Origin: Phocaeicola sp.
GTDB lineage: Bacteria; Bacteroidota; Bacteroidia; Bacteroidales; Bacteroidaceae
Length of the DNA stretch: 46,968 nucleotides
Direction: 5' to 3'
Assembly (NCBI GenBank): GCA_022764505.1
Contig: JALEQJ010000016.1
Coordinates: 1 to 46,968, forward strand
Shown here: piece after piece, positions 17,068 through 26,249 of the stretch
Layout: each line of letters starts with the position of its first letter
Position numbering within the stretch: position 1 is the first letter of the stretch
Program-made: the position numbers and the translations under genes
Notes under the pieces: model-generated
What the model saw: only the letters and a program-made list of their open reading frames with translations
Database searches by the model: none
What the model was told of the DNA's origin: nothing

Positions 17068-17889
17068 TTAAGAACGGTTGATCAATTCTCTCATAATAGC
17101 AGTCATACGAGGTTGTGCTTCGTCTGCTGCTTTTTGTACTTCTTCGTGAGATACTTCTACGATTTTTCCTTCTACTCCCAAGTCTGTAATAACTGAAACT
17201 CCAAAGACTTTGATACCACAATGATTAGCAACTATTACTTCAGGAACGGTAGACATACCTACAGCATCTGCTCCCATAATATGGAAGAGTTTGTATTCTG
17301 CCGGAGTCTCGAATGTAGGACCTTGTGTACCTAAATACACGCCTTTTTGTAATTTAATACCTAATTCTTTAGCTATATTTTCTGCTTTAGCGATGAGTTC
17401 TTTTGAATAGGCTTCACTCATATCCGGGAATCGTGGACCATATTCTATGTTTTTGCCACGCAATGGGTGCTCCGGAAATTGATTGATATGATCCGAAATA
17501 ATCATTAAATCACCAATTTCAAAAGCCGGATTTGTACCACCTGCTGCATTGGAAACAAAAAGTGTTTTAATACCTAATTCCCTCATTACTCGTACCGGGA
17601 ATGTTACTTCCTTCATATTATAGCCTTCGTAAAAGTGGAAACGCCCTTGCATAGCTACAATATCTTTATTTCCCAATTTTCCGAAGATAAGCTTGCCACT
17701 ATGTCCTTCTACTGTAGATACTGGAAAGTTGGGGATTTCTGCATAAGGTATTTCATATTTCTCTGTAATTTCGTGTACCAAACTTCCCAAACCTGTGCCC
17801 AATATGATTGCTGTCTCTGGTTGCGTTGTCATTTTACTGCGTAGGTAAGCAGCTGTTTCTTCTATTCTCTGTAACATAATCTGTAACAA
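17068..17889 (-). CDS. Purine nucleoside phosphorylase (trimeric type)
   Basis: A 273-residue enzyme splitting guanosine or inosine with phosphate in purine salvage. Signatures are ILGTGLGSLV (phosphate loop), QGRFHFYEGY, FVSNAAGGTNP, IISDHINQFPEHPL and GADAVGMSTVPEV (purine and ribose site). The first helix (RIEETAAYL) is needed in family members, so the start is at 17889 or the second Met at 17877. Both overlap the end of lpxK, by 56 or 44 bases. A Met at 17832 would avoid the overlap but drops the helix. It sits between lpxK and thiL in one operon. Confidence 0.95.
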   Translation of the reverse strand: MLQIMLQRIEETAAYLRSKMTTQPETAIILGTGLGSLVHEITEKYEIPYAEIPNFPVSTVEGHSGKLIFGKLGNKDIVAMQGRFHFYEGYNMKEVTFPVRVMRELGIKTLFVSNAAGGTNPAFEIGDLMIISDHINQFPEHPLRGKNIEYGPRFPDMSEAYSKELIAKAENIAKELGIKLQKGVYLGTQGPTFETPAEYKLFHIMGADAVGMSTVPEVIVANHCGIKVFGVSVITDLGVEGKIVEVSHEEVQKAADEAQPRMTAIMRELINRS

Positions 17890-18922
17890 TTTGATTAAAC
17901 TCTTGTTCTTTATTCTCTAAAAATTTCACCCTAATAGGTAAAACTGTTATTTCTTCGTATACATTTCTGTCTTGCAACACATCACGATGTAAGACAAGGC
18001 GTGTAGCATCTTTTTCTGTTGTAATAAACATACGAGGCATAGCCATGGATTCGTATGCTACACAAATTTTCTCTATATCTGCTTCCGTAAAAGTATGATG
18101 GTCCGGAAAAGAAAGTATCTCTATATGCGTTGTCCACCTTTTTAGAAACTCAAGGAGTGGTGCAGGAGATGCAATCCCTACCAATAGTAATACGTGAGTT
18201 TGCCGAGTGGGTCGTATCTCACATTTACCGGAAGAAAGATAATATAATTCTCCGTATTGGAATGTAGAGAAAAACAGTTTTTGCCTTTCGGACAAATATA
18301 AATTTTTCTCCCATTTTGTTCTATCTATCGCAGGAGGACATTTGGTTATAAGGACAATATCCGCTCGCCTCTTTTCTTCTTTTGGTTCTCTCAATGTACC
18401 TGCAGGCAATAAATAATCTTCTCCTATAGGACGGTTATGATCTATGAGTAAAATTTGTAATCCAGCTTTGATATATCTATGCTGATAAGCATCATCAAGC
18501 AGGACGACCTCTACGTCCGCAGTCTCTTTATCGTTAAGCAAACGTTTTACTCCTGCTACTCTATCTGTATGAACTGCCACATAAGCCTGTGGAAACTTTT
18601 GAGCTATCTGATAAGGCTCATCTCCTATATCTGTAGCTGTAACCCCTTGGGTATAGCGTAAGAATCCACGTGTAGCACGCTTATAACCTCTACTTAATAC
18701 AGCTGTTTTGAAACTTCCGGAAAGTAACTCCAACAAGTATTCTGTATGTGGAGTTTTACCTGTTCCTCCCACACTAAGATTTCCTATTCCTATAATGGGT
18801 AAAGGAAAAGCTGTAGAAGAGAAAAGACCTCTATCAAAGCACGCATTGCGTACCATAACCCCCATTTTATACAATAAGGAGAAAGGCAATAACCAAGGTC
18901 TTTTCTTCATCTGTAGGCTCAT
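17834..18922 (-). CDS. lpxK: Tetraacyldisaccharide 4'-kinase
   Basis: A 362-residue inner-membrane-associated kinase that adds the 4'-phosphate to the lipid A precursor. Its presence implies an LPS-bearing outer membrane. It shows the N-terminal amphipathic/hydrophobic segment (WLLPFSLLYKMGVMV), Walker A VGGTGKT (51-57), then AVLSRGYKR, and DDAYQHR, the family's conserved pocket. Length is typical for Bacteroidetes. It begins 18 bases after purL and overlaps the pnp start. Confidence 0.96.
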   Translation of the reverse strand: MSLQMKKRPWLLPFSLLYKMGVMVRNACFDRGLFSSTAFPLPIIGIGNLSVGGTGKTPHTEYLLELLSGSFKTAVLSRGYKRATRGFLRYTQGVTATDIGDEPYQIAQKFPQAYVAVHTDRVAGVKRLLNDKETADVEVVLLDDAYQHRYIKAGLQILLIDHNRPIGEDYLLPAGTLREPKEEKRRADIVLITKCPPAIDRTKWEKNLYLSERQKLFFSTFQYGELYYLSSGKCEIRPTRQTHVLLLVGIASPAPLLEFLKRWTTHIEILSFPDHHTFTEADIEKICVAYESMAMPRMFITTEKDATRLVLHRDVLQDRNVYEEITVLPIRVKFLENKEQEFNQIVTDYVTENRRNSCLPTQ

Positions 18923-18940
18923 TCTTAATCGTATATGAGG

Positions 18941-21900
18941 TTATTTATGTGCTTCTACCCATTTACGAGCATTGATAAACGCTTCTATCCACGGTGTTAT
19001 TTCATCTGTAGTTCTTCTTTCTTCCGGATAATAAGCACTTTGCCAAGGGAAGAAAGAACGTTCCAAGTGAGGCATCATAGCAAGATGTCTTCCATCTTCC
19101 GACGCAATACCTGCTACGTGGTAATCCGATCCATTAGGATTTCCGGGATAAGCCTCATAGCTATATTTCAGTACTACATTGTAATGCTCTTCCGGATAAG
19201 GGAGAGAGAATTTTCCTTCTCCATGCGCTACCCAAATACCCAAACGTGAACCACTCAATGAGCCTAAAAGCACACTTCTATTCATAGGTACAGTAACACC
19301 TACAAAATTGGACTCAAACTTGGCAGATTCATTATGAAGCATCTTGGCACGTTTTTTATCTGTAGGCTGAATCAAACCAAGCTCTACCATCAACTGACAG
19401 CCATTACAAACTCCCAATGACAGTGTGTCCTTACGAGCATAGAACTTATCCAAGGCTTCTTTTGCTTTTTCATTGTATAAGAAGCTACCAGCCCAACCTT
19501 TGGCAGAACCTAAAACATCAGAGTTAGAGAAGCCACCGCAATAAACGATGAAATGAATATCCTCCAAAGTTTCTCTGCCACAGATAAGATCTGTCATCGT
19601 TACGTCTTTTACATCAAAACCTGCTAAATATAGCATATATGCCATTTCTCGTTCACCATTGGTACCTTTCTCGCGGATAATCGCAGCTTTGATGCCTGTA
19701 GCTTTACGTCTATCGGGACTAATGCCATATTGTGCCAATTTACCTGTAAAACTTGGGTCAAAGGTAAATTCTATAGGTTGTTTTTTATAATTTTCAAATC
19801 GTGCCTTGGCGCAACCATTCATACTTTGCTTGGTATCCAATAAGTAAGAAGATGCATACCAAACATCACGATAATGATCTATGCCGAGTAAATATGTTTT
19901 CCCCTCTCGCTGTATAAGAAGTTGTCTTTCTTCACAAGGCTTCCCTAACGCTATATAGGCTACATCGTGTGCAGCCATAATTTTCTTGAATGCAGGTATA
20001 TCCTTATCAGCCACTTGCACTACTACACCGGGATTTTCTGCAAACAAGGCTTTAATTAAGTCTTCACTCTTCAAACCATCTAAAGAGATTTCCATACCTC
20101 CTTCTACATTGGCAAAACACATTTCCAATAATGTGGTAACCAATCCACCTGCCGAGATATCGTGTCCTGCCAATAGCAAGTTATTATTCACCAACTCCTG
20201 CAATGCTACAAATGCCGTTCTAAAGTATTCTGTATCTGCCACTGTTGGAACTTCTCGTCCTACCTTATTGAGAACTTGGAATAACGCTGATCCTCCCAGT
20301 TTCTGTACATCAAAACTGAAATCTATATGGAATAAAGTGGAATCCTGTCTATTCTTTACCACAGGGGAAACCACTCTCTTCACATCGCTTACCTCTCCAC
20401 CGGCAGATACTATTACGGTACCTGGAGAAATTACACGACTGCCGTCCGGATATTTCTGTGTCATAGACAGAGAGTCTTTACCTGTAGGTACATTGATTTG
20501 CAGATCGCAACAAAAATCGGACAAAGCTTTTACAGCAACATAAAGACGAGCATCCTCTCCCTCTTGCGCTCTACACGGCCACATCCAATTGGCAGAAAGA
20601 GAGATACTCTTCAATCCATCGGACAAAGGTGCCCAAACAATGTTGGTCAAGGCTTCTGCTACCGATAATACCGATCCTGCCTCAGGATTTGCCAATGCAG
20701 CTTGAGGTGCGTGTCCTATAGAGGTAGCAATACCTTTCTTTCCACGATAATCTAAAGCTACTACCCCACAGTCGCTCAATGGTAACTGTAATTCTCCTTG
20801 ACACTGCTGACGAGCTATTTTACCTGTAACAGATCTATCTACTTTATTCGTAAGCCAATCCTTACAAGCCACAGCCTCCAACTGCAATACCGATGTAAGG
20901 TATTCTTCCATTTTAGCTTCTTCGTAAATGGCATCTTCGTACAAACGAGTTACGGTTTTATCTACCATATAGGTTTTAGGAGAAGAACCAAACATTTGAC
21001 TTACAGACAAGTCAAATGGACGTACCCCATCTTTTTGTTCAAAAGCAAATCTATGATCTCCTGTAGTTTCTCCTACTACATACATAGGTGCACGTTCACG
21101 TGAAGCTATTTTTTGGACATAGTCTATAGCTTTTTCATCTATAAGCAAACCCATTCTTTCTTGGGACTCATTGGCTATAATTTCTTTGGCAGACAAAGTT
21201 TCATCTCCTATAGGAAGCTTATCCATCTCTATTTTTCCACCGCATTCTTCTACCAATTCGGACAAACAGTTTACGTGTCCTGCAGAACCATGGTCGTGAA
21301 TAGAAACAATGGGATTATGGGATTCCTCGCAGAGCGCACGCACTACGTTGTTGGCACGTTTCTGCATTTCCGGATTAGCACGTTGTATAGCATTCAGTTC
21401 TATTCCGGAAGCGTAGCGTCCGGTTTCTACAGACGAAACAGATCCTCCTCCTAAACCTATTCTATAATTATCTCCTCCCAGTACTACAACCTTATTGCCT
21501 GCTTGTGGAGTTCCTTTCAAGCAATCTCTTCTTGTACCATATCCTACACCACCTGCGAGCATAATTACTTTATCATATCCATAAAAAGTATCTGTATCTG
21601 TTTCTTGGTGTTCAAAAGTAAGTACAGAACCGCAGATGAGAGGTTGCCCAAATTTGTTTCCGAAATCCGAGGCTCCATTGGACGCTTTAATAAGAATTTG
21701 TTCGGGTGTTTGGTATAACCAAGGTCGCTGTGTAAGCAGTTTCTCCCAAGCTCTTCTACTTTCTGTACGAGGATAGGCTGTCATATAAACAGCAGTTCCT
21801 GCTATAGGCCAAGAGCCTTTTCCTCCTCCCATTCTGTCTCGTATTTCTCCTCCTGTACCTGTAGAAGCACCATTGAAAGGCTCTACTGTAGTTGGGAAAT

Positions 21901-22645
21901 TGTGAGTTTCTGCCTTGAGAGAAATAACTGTTTCTATATCCTTTATTACAAAGTAATCCGAGGTGGTATGATCCTGTGGTGCGAATTGCTCTACCGTAGG
22001 TCCTTCTGCAAAAGCTACATTGTCTTTATAGGCAGAAATAATATGGTTAGGATTTTCTTGGGTTGTTTTCTTAATCATTTGGAAGAGAGAAGAAGGTTGT
22101 TCCTCTCCATCTATAATAAACGTGCCTCCAAATATTTTGTGTCTGCAATGCTCGGAATTGATTTGTGCAAAGCCAAAAACTTCCGAGTCTGTAAGTTTCC
22201 TACCTAAGTCTTGTGCTACACTTTTCAGATAATCTATTTCTTCTTTAGACAAGGCTAATCCTTCTTTTTCATTGTAAGTTTCAAGATCTTCTATGAAGAT
22301 TATAGGGCTTTTTTCTATTTCAAAATGGAATAGTTCTTGATCCAATCCTTTATATAAGCGTTGTAGCATAGTATCGTACGCCACTTCTTTACTTTTTGCT
22401 ATGAAATACTCCTCTATACGTATCACACCTTGTATACCCATATTGCAAGTTATTTCTACGGCATTGGTACTCCATGGAGTTACCATTTCTCTACGTGGTC
22501 CGATGAAATAACCATCACTGATGATCTCTTCTTTACGAAGCTTACCATCGAACAACCATTCTAATTTGTCAATTTCTTGCTCAGTTAGTGGTTGCTCTAC
22601 AGCTGTTGCTATAATACTGTGGGGAGTTTGGAAAAATAAAATCAT
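18941..22645 (-). CDS. purL: Phosphoribosylformylglycinamidine synthase, large single-chain form
   Basis: A 1234-residue enzyme of purine synthesis converting FGAR, glutamine and ATP to FGAM. This is the fused form: N-terminal PurS-like domain, linker with FAQINSEHCRHKIF, two AIRS-type ATP-binding halves (KAETHNFPTTVEPF and GGSVSS; later ALTNIVWAPLSDG and PTGKDSLSM), and a C-terminal class I glutaminase with nucleophile Cys in LGVCNGCQLM and the HGEGKF segment. In organisms with the small PurL, PurS and PurQ are separate genes. None are needed here. It heads the operon purL-lpxK-pnp-thiL with a good promoter upstream. Confidence 0.98.
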   Translation of the reverse strand: MILFFQTPHSIIATAVEQPLTEQEIDKLEWLFDGKLRKEEIISDGYFIGPRREMVTPWSTNAVEITCNMGIQGVIRIEEYFIAKSKEVAYDTMLQRLYKGLDQELFHFEIEKSPIIFIEDLETYNEKEGLALSKEEIDYLKSVAQDLGRKLTDSEVFGFAQINSEHCRHKIFGGTFIIDGEEQPSSLFQMIKKTTQENPNHIISAYKDNVAFAEGPTVEQFAPQDHTTSDYFVIKDIETVISLKAETHNFPTTVEPFNGASTGTGGEIRDRMGGGKGSWPIAGTAVYMTAYPRTESRRAWEKLLTQRPWLYQTPEQILIKASNGASDFGNKFGQPLICGSVLTFEHQETDTDTFYGYDKVIMLAGGVGYGTRRDCLKGTPQAGNKVVVLGGDNYRIGLGGGSVSSVETGRYASGIELNAIQRANPEMQKRANNVVRALCEESHNPIVSIHDHGSAGHVNCLSELVEECGGKIEMDKLPIGDETLSAKEIIANESQERMGLLIDEKAIDYVQKIASRERAPMYVVGETTGDHRFAFEQKDGVRPFDLSVSQMFGSSPKTYMVDKTVTRLYEDAIYEEAKMEEYLTSVLQLEAVACKDWLTNKVDRSVTGKIARQQCQGELQLPLSDCGVVALDYRGKKGIATSIGHAPQAALANPEAGSVLSVAEALTNIVWAPLSDGLKSISLSANWMWPCRAQEGEDARLYVAVKALSDFCCDLQINVPTGKDSLSMTQKYPDGSRVISPGTVIVSAGGEVSDVKRVVSPVVKNRQDSTLFHIDFSFDVQKLGGSALFQVLNKVGREVPTVADTEYFRTAFVALQELVNNNLLLAGHDISAGGLVTTLLEMCFANVEGGMEISLDGLKSEDLIKALFAENPGVVVQVADKDIPAFKKIMAAHDVAYIALGKPCEERQLLIQREGKTYLLGIDHYRDVWYASSYLLDTKQSMNGCAKARFENYKKQPIEFTFDPSFTGKLAQYGISPDRRKATGIKAAIIREKGTNGEREMAYMLYLAGFDVKDVTMTDLICGRETLEDIHFIVYCGGFSNSDVLGSAKGWAGSFLYNEKAKEALDKFYARKDTLSLGVCNGCQLMVELGLIQPTDKKRAKMLHNESAKFESNFVGVTVPMNRSVLLGSLSGSRLGIWVAHGEGKFSLPYPEEHYNVVLKYSYEAYPGNPNGSDYHVAGIASEDGRHLAMMPHLERSFFPWQSAYYPEERRTTDEITPWIEAFINARKWVEAHK

Positions 22646-22696
22646 ACTTAGATCTTTTGATTATTGCTTTGATATAAAGGGATTATAAAACTTTGC

Positions 22697-22704
22697 CAAA
22701 GTTA
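22697..22704 (-). promoter_or_regulatory. purL operon promoter -7 element
   Basis: On the minus strand TAACTTTG fits TAnnTTTG and lies 52 bases before the purL start. No purine riboswitch or operator is recognisable in the short leader. Confidence 0.5.
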
Positions 22705-22840
22705 TAAAAGACTACTGTTCTAAAAAAGGAAAAAGAAGCTCTTTTAAGTGTTGCAAGTTCCAATAAGTAATGAGAAATTAAACCATGTATTGAGAAAATC
22801 TTCTATAGTTCATACCATATAAAGCTGTTTTCTATTTCGT

Positions 22841-22942
22841 ACTACGGTTTATATAGACTTCGGCTATAGTTTATATAAACCTCTACCTGAGTTTATATAA
22901 ATCGCAGTTAGGTTTATAAATACATAGCTATAGTGCGATGCT
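22841..22942. repeat. Intergenic 22-bp tandem repeat, AT-type, copy B (4-5 units)
   Basis: GTTTATATA cores start at 22847, 22869 and 22891, and a GTTTATAAA at 22912, giving spacings 22, 22 and 21. A partial fifth unit (CTATAGTGCG) follows at 22928. It shares core, period and GTTAGGTTTA last unit with copy A at 3083-3143. It lies between the 3' end of the HAD gene and the purL promoter. Confidence 0.7.
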
Positions 22943-22944
22943 TT

Positions 22945-23601
22945 TTATAATAATTCGGTCAGAGATAAAACTATATGGGCGTGAGGATAGATGGTCAATT
23001 CTTCTTGAGTTGTTGTTCCATGCAAAACGCCACAAAAAGGAACTTCGGCAGCTTGCGCTGTTTGAGCATCTATCACACTATCTCCTAAGTATAAACAAGT
23101 TTGTTTACTTATAGGAGTACCTATAGCATCGGACAGGATTTTGATAGCTTTCTCAACTCCTTCCGGAGAGGGTTTATGCGCTGTTACATCTTCTCCTCCT
23201 ACAATAAGGTCTATGTACTGCATACAGTCTTCTGCTTCTAAAAAAGACAGAATACGATACCTGTACTTGGTAGATACGATACCCACTTTTGCTCCTCGCT
23301 TATGTAGTGTAGCCAAGACGTTCTTTACTTCCGGAAATAAAAAAGTATTTTGATTCATTACTTGATCTGCATATTTTACGTACGCCTTTTTCATTTCTTG
23401 AATGGTCGTCTCATCGTGTATACCCGTAAGTTCCTCAAAAGAATCTTCCAAAGTCTTCCCTATTGTCCGCTTTATGGCATAAGGCTCTACATTCATAAAT
23501 CCATTTTGGTGTAAAACGTGTGTATAGCATTTTACAATACCCTGCGAAGAATCTGCCAAAGTATAATCAAAATCAAACAAATAAATAGAATAATTTTTCA
23601 T
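22945..23601 (-). CDS. HAD-superfamily phosphatase (phosphoglycolate phosphatase-like)
   Basis: A 218-residue haloacid dehalogenase-fold hydrolase. Motif I is DFDYTLADS (10-18, nucleophile Asp10 and acid/base Asp12), motif II VSTKYR, motif III Lys in KPSPEG and motif IV LGDSVIDAQ. A helical cap occupies about residues 18-85, as in the Gph/PpaX/YjjG group. The exact substrate (phosphoglycolate, pyrophosphate or a nucleotide) cannot be told. Its start codon lies 12 bases after a terminator-like hairpin that follows the PPi-PFK gene, so its expression may depend on read-through or a promoter inside the hairpin. Confidence 0.88.
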   Translation of the reverse strand: MKNYSIYLFDFDYTLADSSQGIVKCYTHVLHQNGFMNVEPYAIKRTIGKTLEDSFEELTGIHDETTIQEMKKAYVKYADQVMNQNTFLFPEVKNVLATLHKRGAKVGIVSTKYRYRILSFLEAEDCMQYIDLIVGGEDVTAHKPSPEGVEKAIKILSDAIGTPISKQTCLYLGDSVIDAQTAQAAEVPFCGVLHGTTTQEELTIYPHAHIVLSLTELL

Positions 23602-23612
23602 ACGTCATTTAT

Positions 23613-23662
23613 TCAAAAAGTAAAAGGCACCACAGAAATGTTTACATACTCTATGGTGCCTT
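23613..23662 (-). terminator. Terminator or attenuator between the PPi-PFK and HAD genes
   Basis: On the minus strand AAGGCACCA (23662-23654) pairs with TGGTGCCTT (23632-23624) across a 21-base loop, followed by TTTACTTTTT. It ends the PPi-PFK transcript and stops only 12 bases before the HAD start codon. Confidence 0.75.
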
Positions 23663-23682
23663 ATGAGATTTATGGATACATT

Positions 23683-25329
23683 TTATTTTGTTTGTTCCAA
23701 TTTCAATGTGTGTGTAGGTTGATCACAAATAACGGAAGGACCGAAATACTGAATTGGACCTGGATAGATATAGGCGGTCTCTCTTGCCCAAGAATCTCTC
23801 ACTGAAGCGAAAGCCTTGAAAGGAGCATCGTCCAATTTTACCAATGCCTTTTGTATTACAGGTTTTAATTCTCCGTGTCTGCGTTCCATATTCATCATCA
23901 TAGTGATAGGAATACCACCAGCTATCCACTGCTCTGCCGGAGCTGTCGTATTACGAACAGAAGCCATATAACCTGTTTTTCCGGCTGCTATCAGGACAGA
24001 AGCAGTATGACCTAATGAGTAGCAATAGTTTGCATCAAAATTAGAAGGAGCTGCACAACGACCTTCGTAACCGAAGAAGTGATGCAAAGCAGCAAACTTA
24101 CCTACATACTTTCCTTCTTTTTTCCATTCGTCCAATTTGGTAGCCACCATTTCTGACAAAAGTTTCTCTGTTTCTATTAAAGAAACTTGCACATTTCCGT
24201 GTGGATCTCTATCCAATGATAATTGTCTTGCTACACTTTCCGGAAGAGAAGCATAAACTGCTGCATTAGCAGGGCTCAAATGATCAATGATAAAATCACG
24301 TTGTTTAGAACGTTTGATGCTATTGAATATATCACCATTGGTTGCCAAAAAGTCATTCAGTTCCGCTATCAGAGCTTTCATAGCCGGAATAAATTCTATC
24401 AATCCTTCCGGTATCAATACTGTACCAAAATTATTTCCATCTACAGCACGATTTGCCACTACTTGAGCAATGTAAGTAACCACATCATCTAATGACATAT
24501 TCTTTGCTTCCACCTCTTCACTGATGATACAAACATTGGGTTGTACTTGAAACGCACATTCCAATGCTATATGAGAGGCTGAACGACCCATCAATTTTAT
24601 GAAGTGCCAATACTTACGAGCAGAATTGCAGTCTCTTTCTATATTTCCTATTACTTCTGCATAAGTCTTACAAGCTGTGTCAAATCCGAATGAGGTTTCT
24701 ATAAGGTCATTCTTCAAATCGCCATCTATGGTCTTTGGACAACCTATGACTTGTATACCATAGCCTTTTGCCGCATAATACTCAGCCAATACACAAGCAT
24801 TAGTATTAGAATCATCTCCACCAATAATGACTAAGGCTTTTATATCCAATTTCTTGAGGATTTCATAACCCTTTTCAAATTGTTCTTCTTTTTCCAATTT
24901 AGTACGACCGGAACCGATAATATCAAAGCCACCTGTATTTCTGTACTCATCTATCAGCTCTGCCGTAAGCTCTTTGTATTGATGATCTACCAATCCACCG
25001 GGTCCCATAATAAATCCATAGAGCTTATTCTCCGGGTGTAATTTTTTCACGCCATCAAAAAGTCCGGAAATCACATTATGACCACCAGGAGCTTGTCCTC
25101 CAGAGAGAATCACACCTACATTCATCTTCGCTGTAAGCATACTTTCTCCACCATCTTGAAACGTCAAAATAGGCATTCCATAAGTGTGTGGAAATAGTTT
25201 CTTGATTTCTGCTTGATCTGCCACAGATTCTGTAGCTGTTCCTTCTGATACTTTTACTATGCCTGCGAGGGCTTGTGGTAGTTTGGGTTGGTAAGCAGCT
25301 CTTGCTACTTGTAATTCACTTTTTACCAT
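23683..25329 (-). CDS. Pyrophosphate-dependent 6-phosphofructokinase
   Basis: A 548-residue long-form PFK using PPi to phosphorylate fructose 6-phosphate reversibly. Motifs are [11 protein letters not shown] (75-85, phosphate-donor loop), GGDDS (170-174) and PKTIDGD (198-204), then MGRSASH. The second Asp in GGDD and the Lys of KTIDGD are the known signatures of PPi over ATP specificity. Length and the C-terminal insertions match the plant/spirochete/Bacteroidetes long group. It sits upstream of the HAD gene, separated by a hairpin. The call is firm; the gene name varies between databases (pfp, pfkA), so no symbol is given. Confidence 0.95.
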   Translation of the reverse strand: MVKSELQVARAAYQPKLPQALAGIVKVSEGTATESVADQAEIKKLFPHTYGMPILTFQDGGESMLTAKMNVGVILSGGQAPGGHNVISGLFDGVKKLHPENKLYGFIMGPGGLVDHQYKELTAELIDEYRNTGGFDIIGSGRTKLEKEEQFEKGYEILKKLDIKALVIIGGDDSNTNACVLAEYYAAKGYGIQVIGCPKTIDGDLKNDLIETSFGFDTACKTYAEVIGNIERDCNSARKYWHFIKLMGRSASHIALECAFQVQPNVCIISEEVEAKNMSLDDVVTYIAQVVANRAVDGNNFGTVLIPEGLIEFIPAMKALIAELNDFLATNGDIFNSIKRSKQRDFIIDHLSPANAAVYASLPESVARQLSLDRDPHGNVQVSLIETEKLLSEMVATKLDEWKKEGKYVGKFAALHHFFGYEGRCAAPSNFDANYCYSLGHTASVLIAAGKTGYMASVRNTTAPAEQWIAGGIPITMMMNMERRHGELKPVIQKALVKLDDAPFKAFASVRDSWARETAYIYPGPIQYFGPSVICDQPTHTLKLEQTK

Positions 25330-25423
25330 AAGAATATTTAATGATGTATTTATCTTGCAGTGGCAAAGTTCGCTCTTTTTCTTTGATTATAAAAATTTTA
25401 TTTGATGCCAATTCTGTTATATA

Positions 25424-25455
25424 AAAAAAGAGGAAAACCTATTCGTTCTCCTCTT
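25424..25455 (-). terminator. Terminator of the tRNA-Tyr/tRNA-Gly transcript
   Basis: On the minus strand AAGAGGA (25455-25449) pairs with TCCTCTT (25434-25428), followed by a run of T residues. It lies six bases past the tRNA-Gly 3' end. Confidence 0.65.
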
Positions 25456-25460
25456 ATAGA

Positions 25461-25532
25461 GCGGAAGACGGGGCTCAAACCCGCGACCCTCAGCTTGGAA
25501 GGCTAATGCTCTATCAACTGAGCTACTTCCGC
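25461..25532 (-). tRNA. tRNA-Gly(TCC)
   Basis: A 72-base cloverleaf on the minus strand. The acceptor strands are GCGGAAG and CTTCCGC, the D arm is GCTCAGTTGATAGAGC, the anticodon loop is CTTCCAA with TCC, and the T arm is GCGGGTTTGAGCCCCGT. CCA is not encoded. It is co-transcribed with tRNA-Tyr, 8 bases upstream. Confidence 0.95.
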
Positions 25533-25540
25533 AATCTTTG

Positions 25541-25623
25541 TGGGCAAAGATGGATTCGAACCACCGAAGGCGTAAGCCAGCAGATTTACAGTCTGCCCCA
25601 TTTGGCCACTCTGGTATTTGCCC
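25541..25623 (-). tRNA. tRNA-Tyr(GTA)
   Basis: An 83-base class II tRNA with a long variable arm. The acceptor strands are GGGCAAA and TTTGCCC with discriminator A, the anticodon loop is CTGTAAA with GTA, and the T arm is GGTTCGAATCC. CCA is not encoded. It is a substrate for the queuosine enzyme Tgt encoded in the same window (GUN anticodon). Confidence 0.95.
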
Positions 25624-25661
25624 TACAAAGTTAAAGAACTATTGATTTCTTAATTGCGTTG

Positions 25662-25691
25662 CAAAAGTAGAGTTATTTTTTGAAACTGCAA
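25662..25691 (-). promoter_or_regulatory. Promoter of the tRNA-Tyr/tRNA-Gly unit
   Basis: On the minus strand TTG (25691-25689), a 19-base spacer and TACTTTTG (25669-25662) fit the Bacteroidetes promoter pattern exactly. It overlaps the last codons of ribH and lies 38 bases before tRNA-Tyr. Confidence 0.7.
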
Positions 25692-26167
25692 CTATAATCC
25701 GCCATTTTTATTGCAACGATAGCACACTCTTCGCCTTTATTCCCTAAACAACCACCTGCGCGATCTATTGCTTGCTGAAGATTATTTGTGGTAACCAAAC
25801 CATAGATAACCGGAATGCTCCCTATTGTATTTAAGTGAGCTATGCCTTGCGTTACTCCCTGACAGACATAGTCAAAGTGAGGTGTATCCCCTTTAATCAC
25901 ACAACCTAAAGCTATGATTGCATCTATGCTTTCATTGTGCATCATTCTACTCGCACCATACACCAATTCAAAGCTACCGGGAACTTTCTTGGTGATGATA
26001 TTTTGTTCTTGTGCGCCATGTTTCAGCAAGGTAGCTATAGCCCCATCTTTCAAGGCATCTGTAATCATAGGATTCCACTCGGACACAAGAATTGCAAAAC
26101 GCATATTTTTTGCACTTGGAACTTCATTTACATTATAGTCCGATGATTTTTGTAGTTCTGTTGCCAT
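25673..26167 (-). CDS. ribH: 6,7-dimethyl-8-ribityllumazine synthase
   Basis: A 164-residue enzyme of riboflavin synthesis condensing the pyrimidinedione with dihydroxybutanone phosphate. It forms icosahedral or pentameric shells in the family. Motifs are [14 protein letters not shown] (substrate loop), [27 protein letters not shown] (with the catalytic His) and [11 protein letters not shown]. The start at 26167 gives the usual N-terminal extension. It is separate from ribE (43220-43828). The start codon lies about a dozen bases past a hairpin plus T-run, and I see no FMN riboswitch fold there. Confidence 0.97.
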   Translation of the reverse strand: MATELQKSSDYNVNEVPSAKNMRFAILVSEWNPMITDALKDGAIATLLKHGAQEQNIITKKVPGSFELVYGASRMMHNESIDAIIALGCVIKGDTPHFDYVCQGVTQGIAHLNTIGSIPVIYGLVTTNNLQQAIDRAGGCLGNKGEECAIVAIKMADYSCSFKK

Positions 26168-26177
26168 ATTCTTTTAT

Positions 26178-26225
26178 ATAAAAAAGGACTACGCCATTGC
26201 TTTATCATCACAAGGAGTAGTCCTT
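26178..26225 (-). terminator. Terminator or attenuator in front of ribH
   Basis: On the minus strand AAGGACTAC (26225-26217) pairs with GTAGTCCTT (26192-26184) across a 24-base loop, followed by TTTTTATAT. It closes the upstream TPR gene, but the T-run ends about 12 bases before the ribH start. Confidence 0.75.
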
Positions 26226-26249
26226 AAGTTCATTATACTAATTCGTTGT

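Noticed and set aside
19986-20543. A 185-codon frame on the plus strand
   Set aside because: It lies wholly inside purL on the opposite strand and its translation has no family-like features; purL is certain.
22841-22942. CRISPR array
   Set aside because: The period is only 22 bases in all, with a short core and no room for 25-40 base unique spacers, and no cas genes are present.
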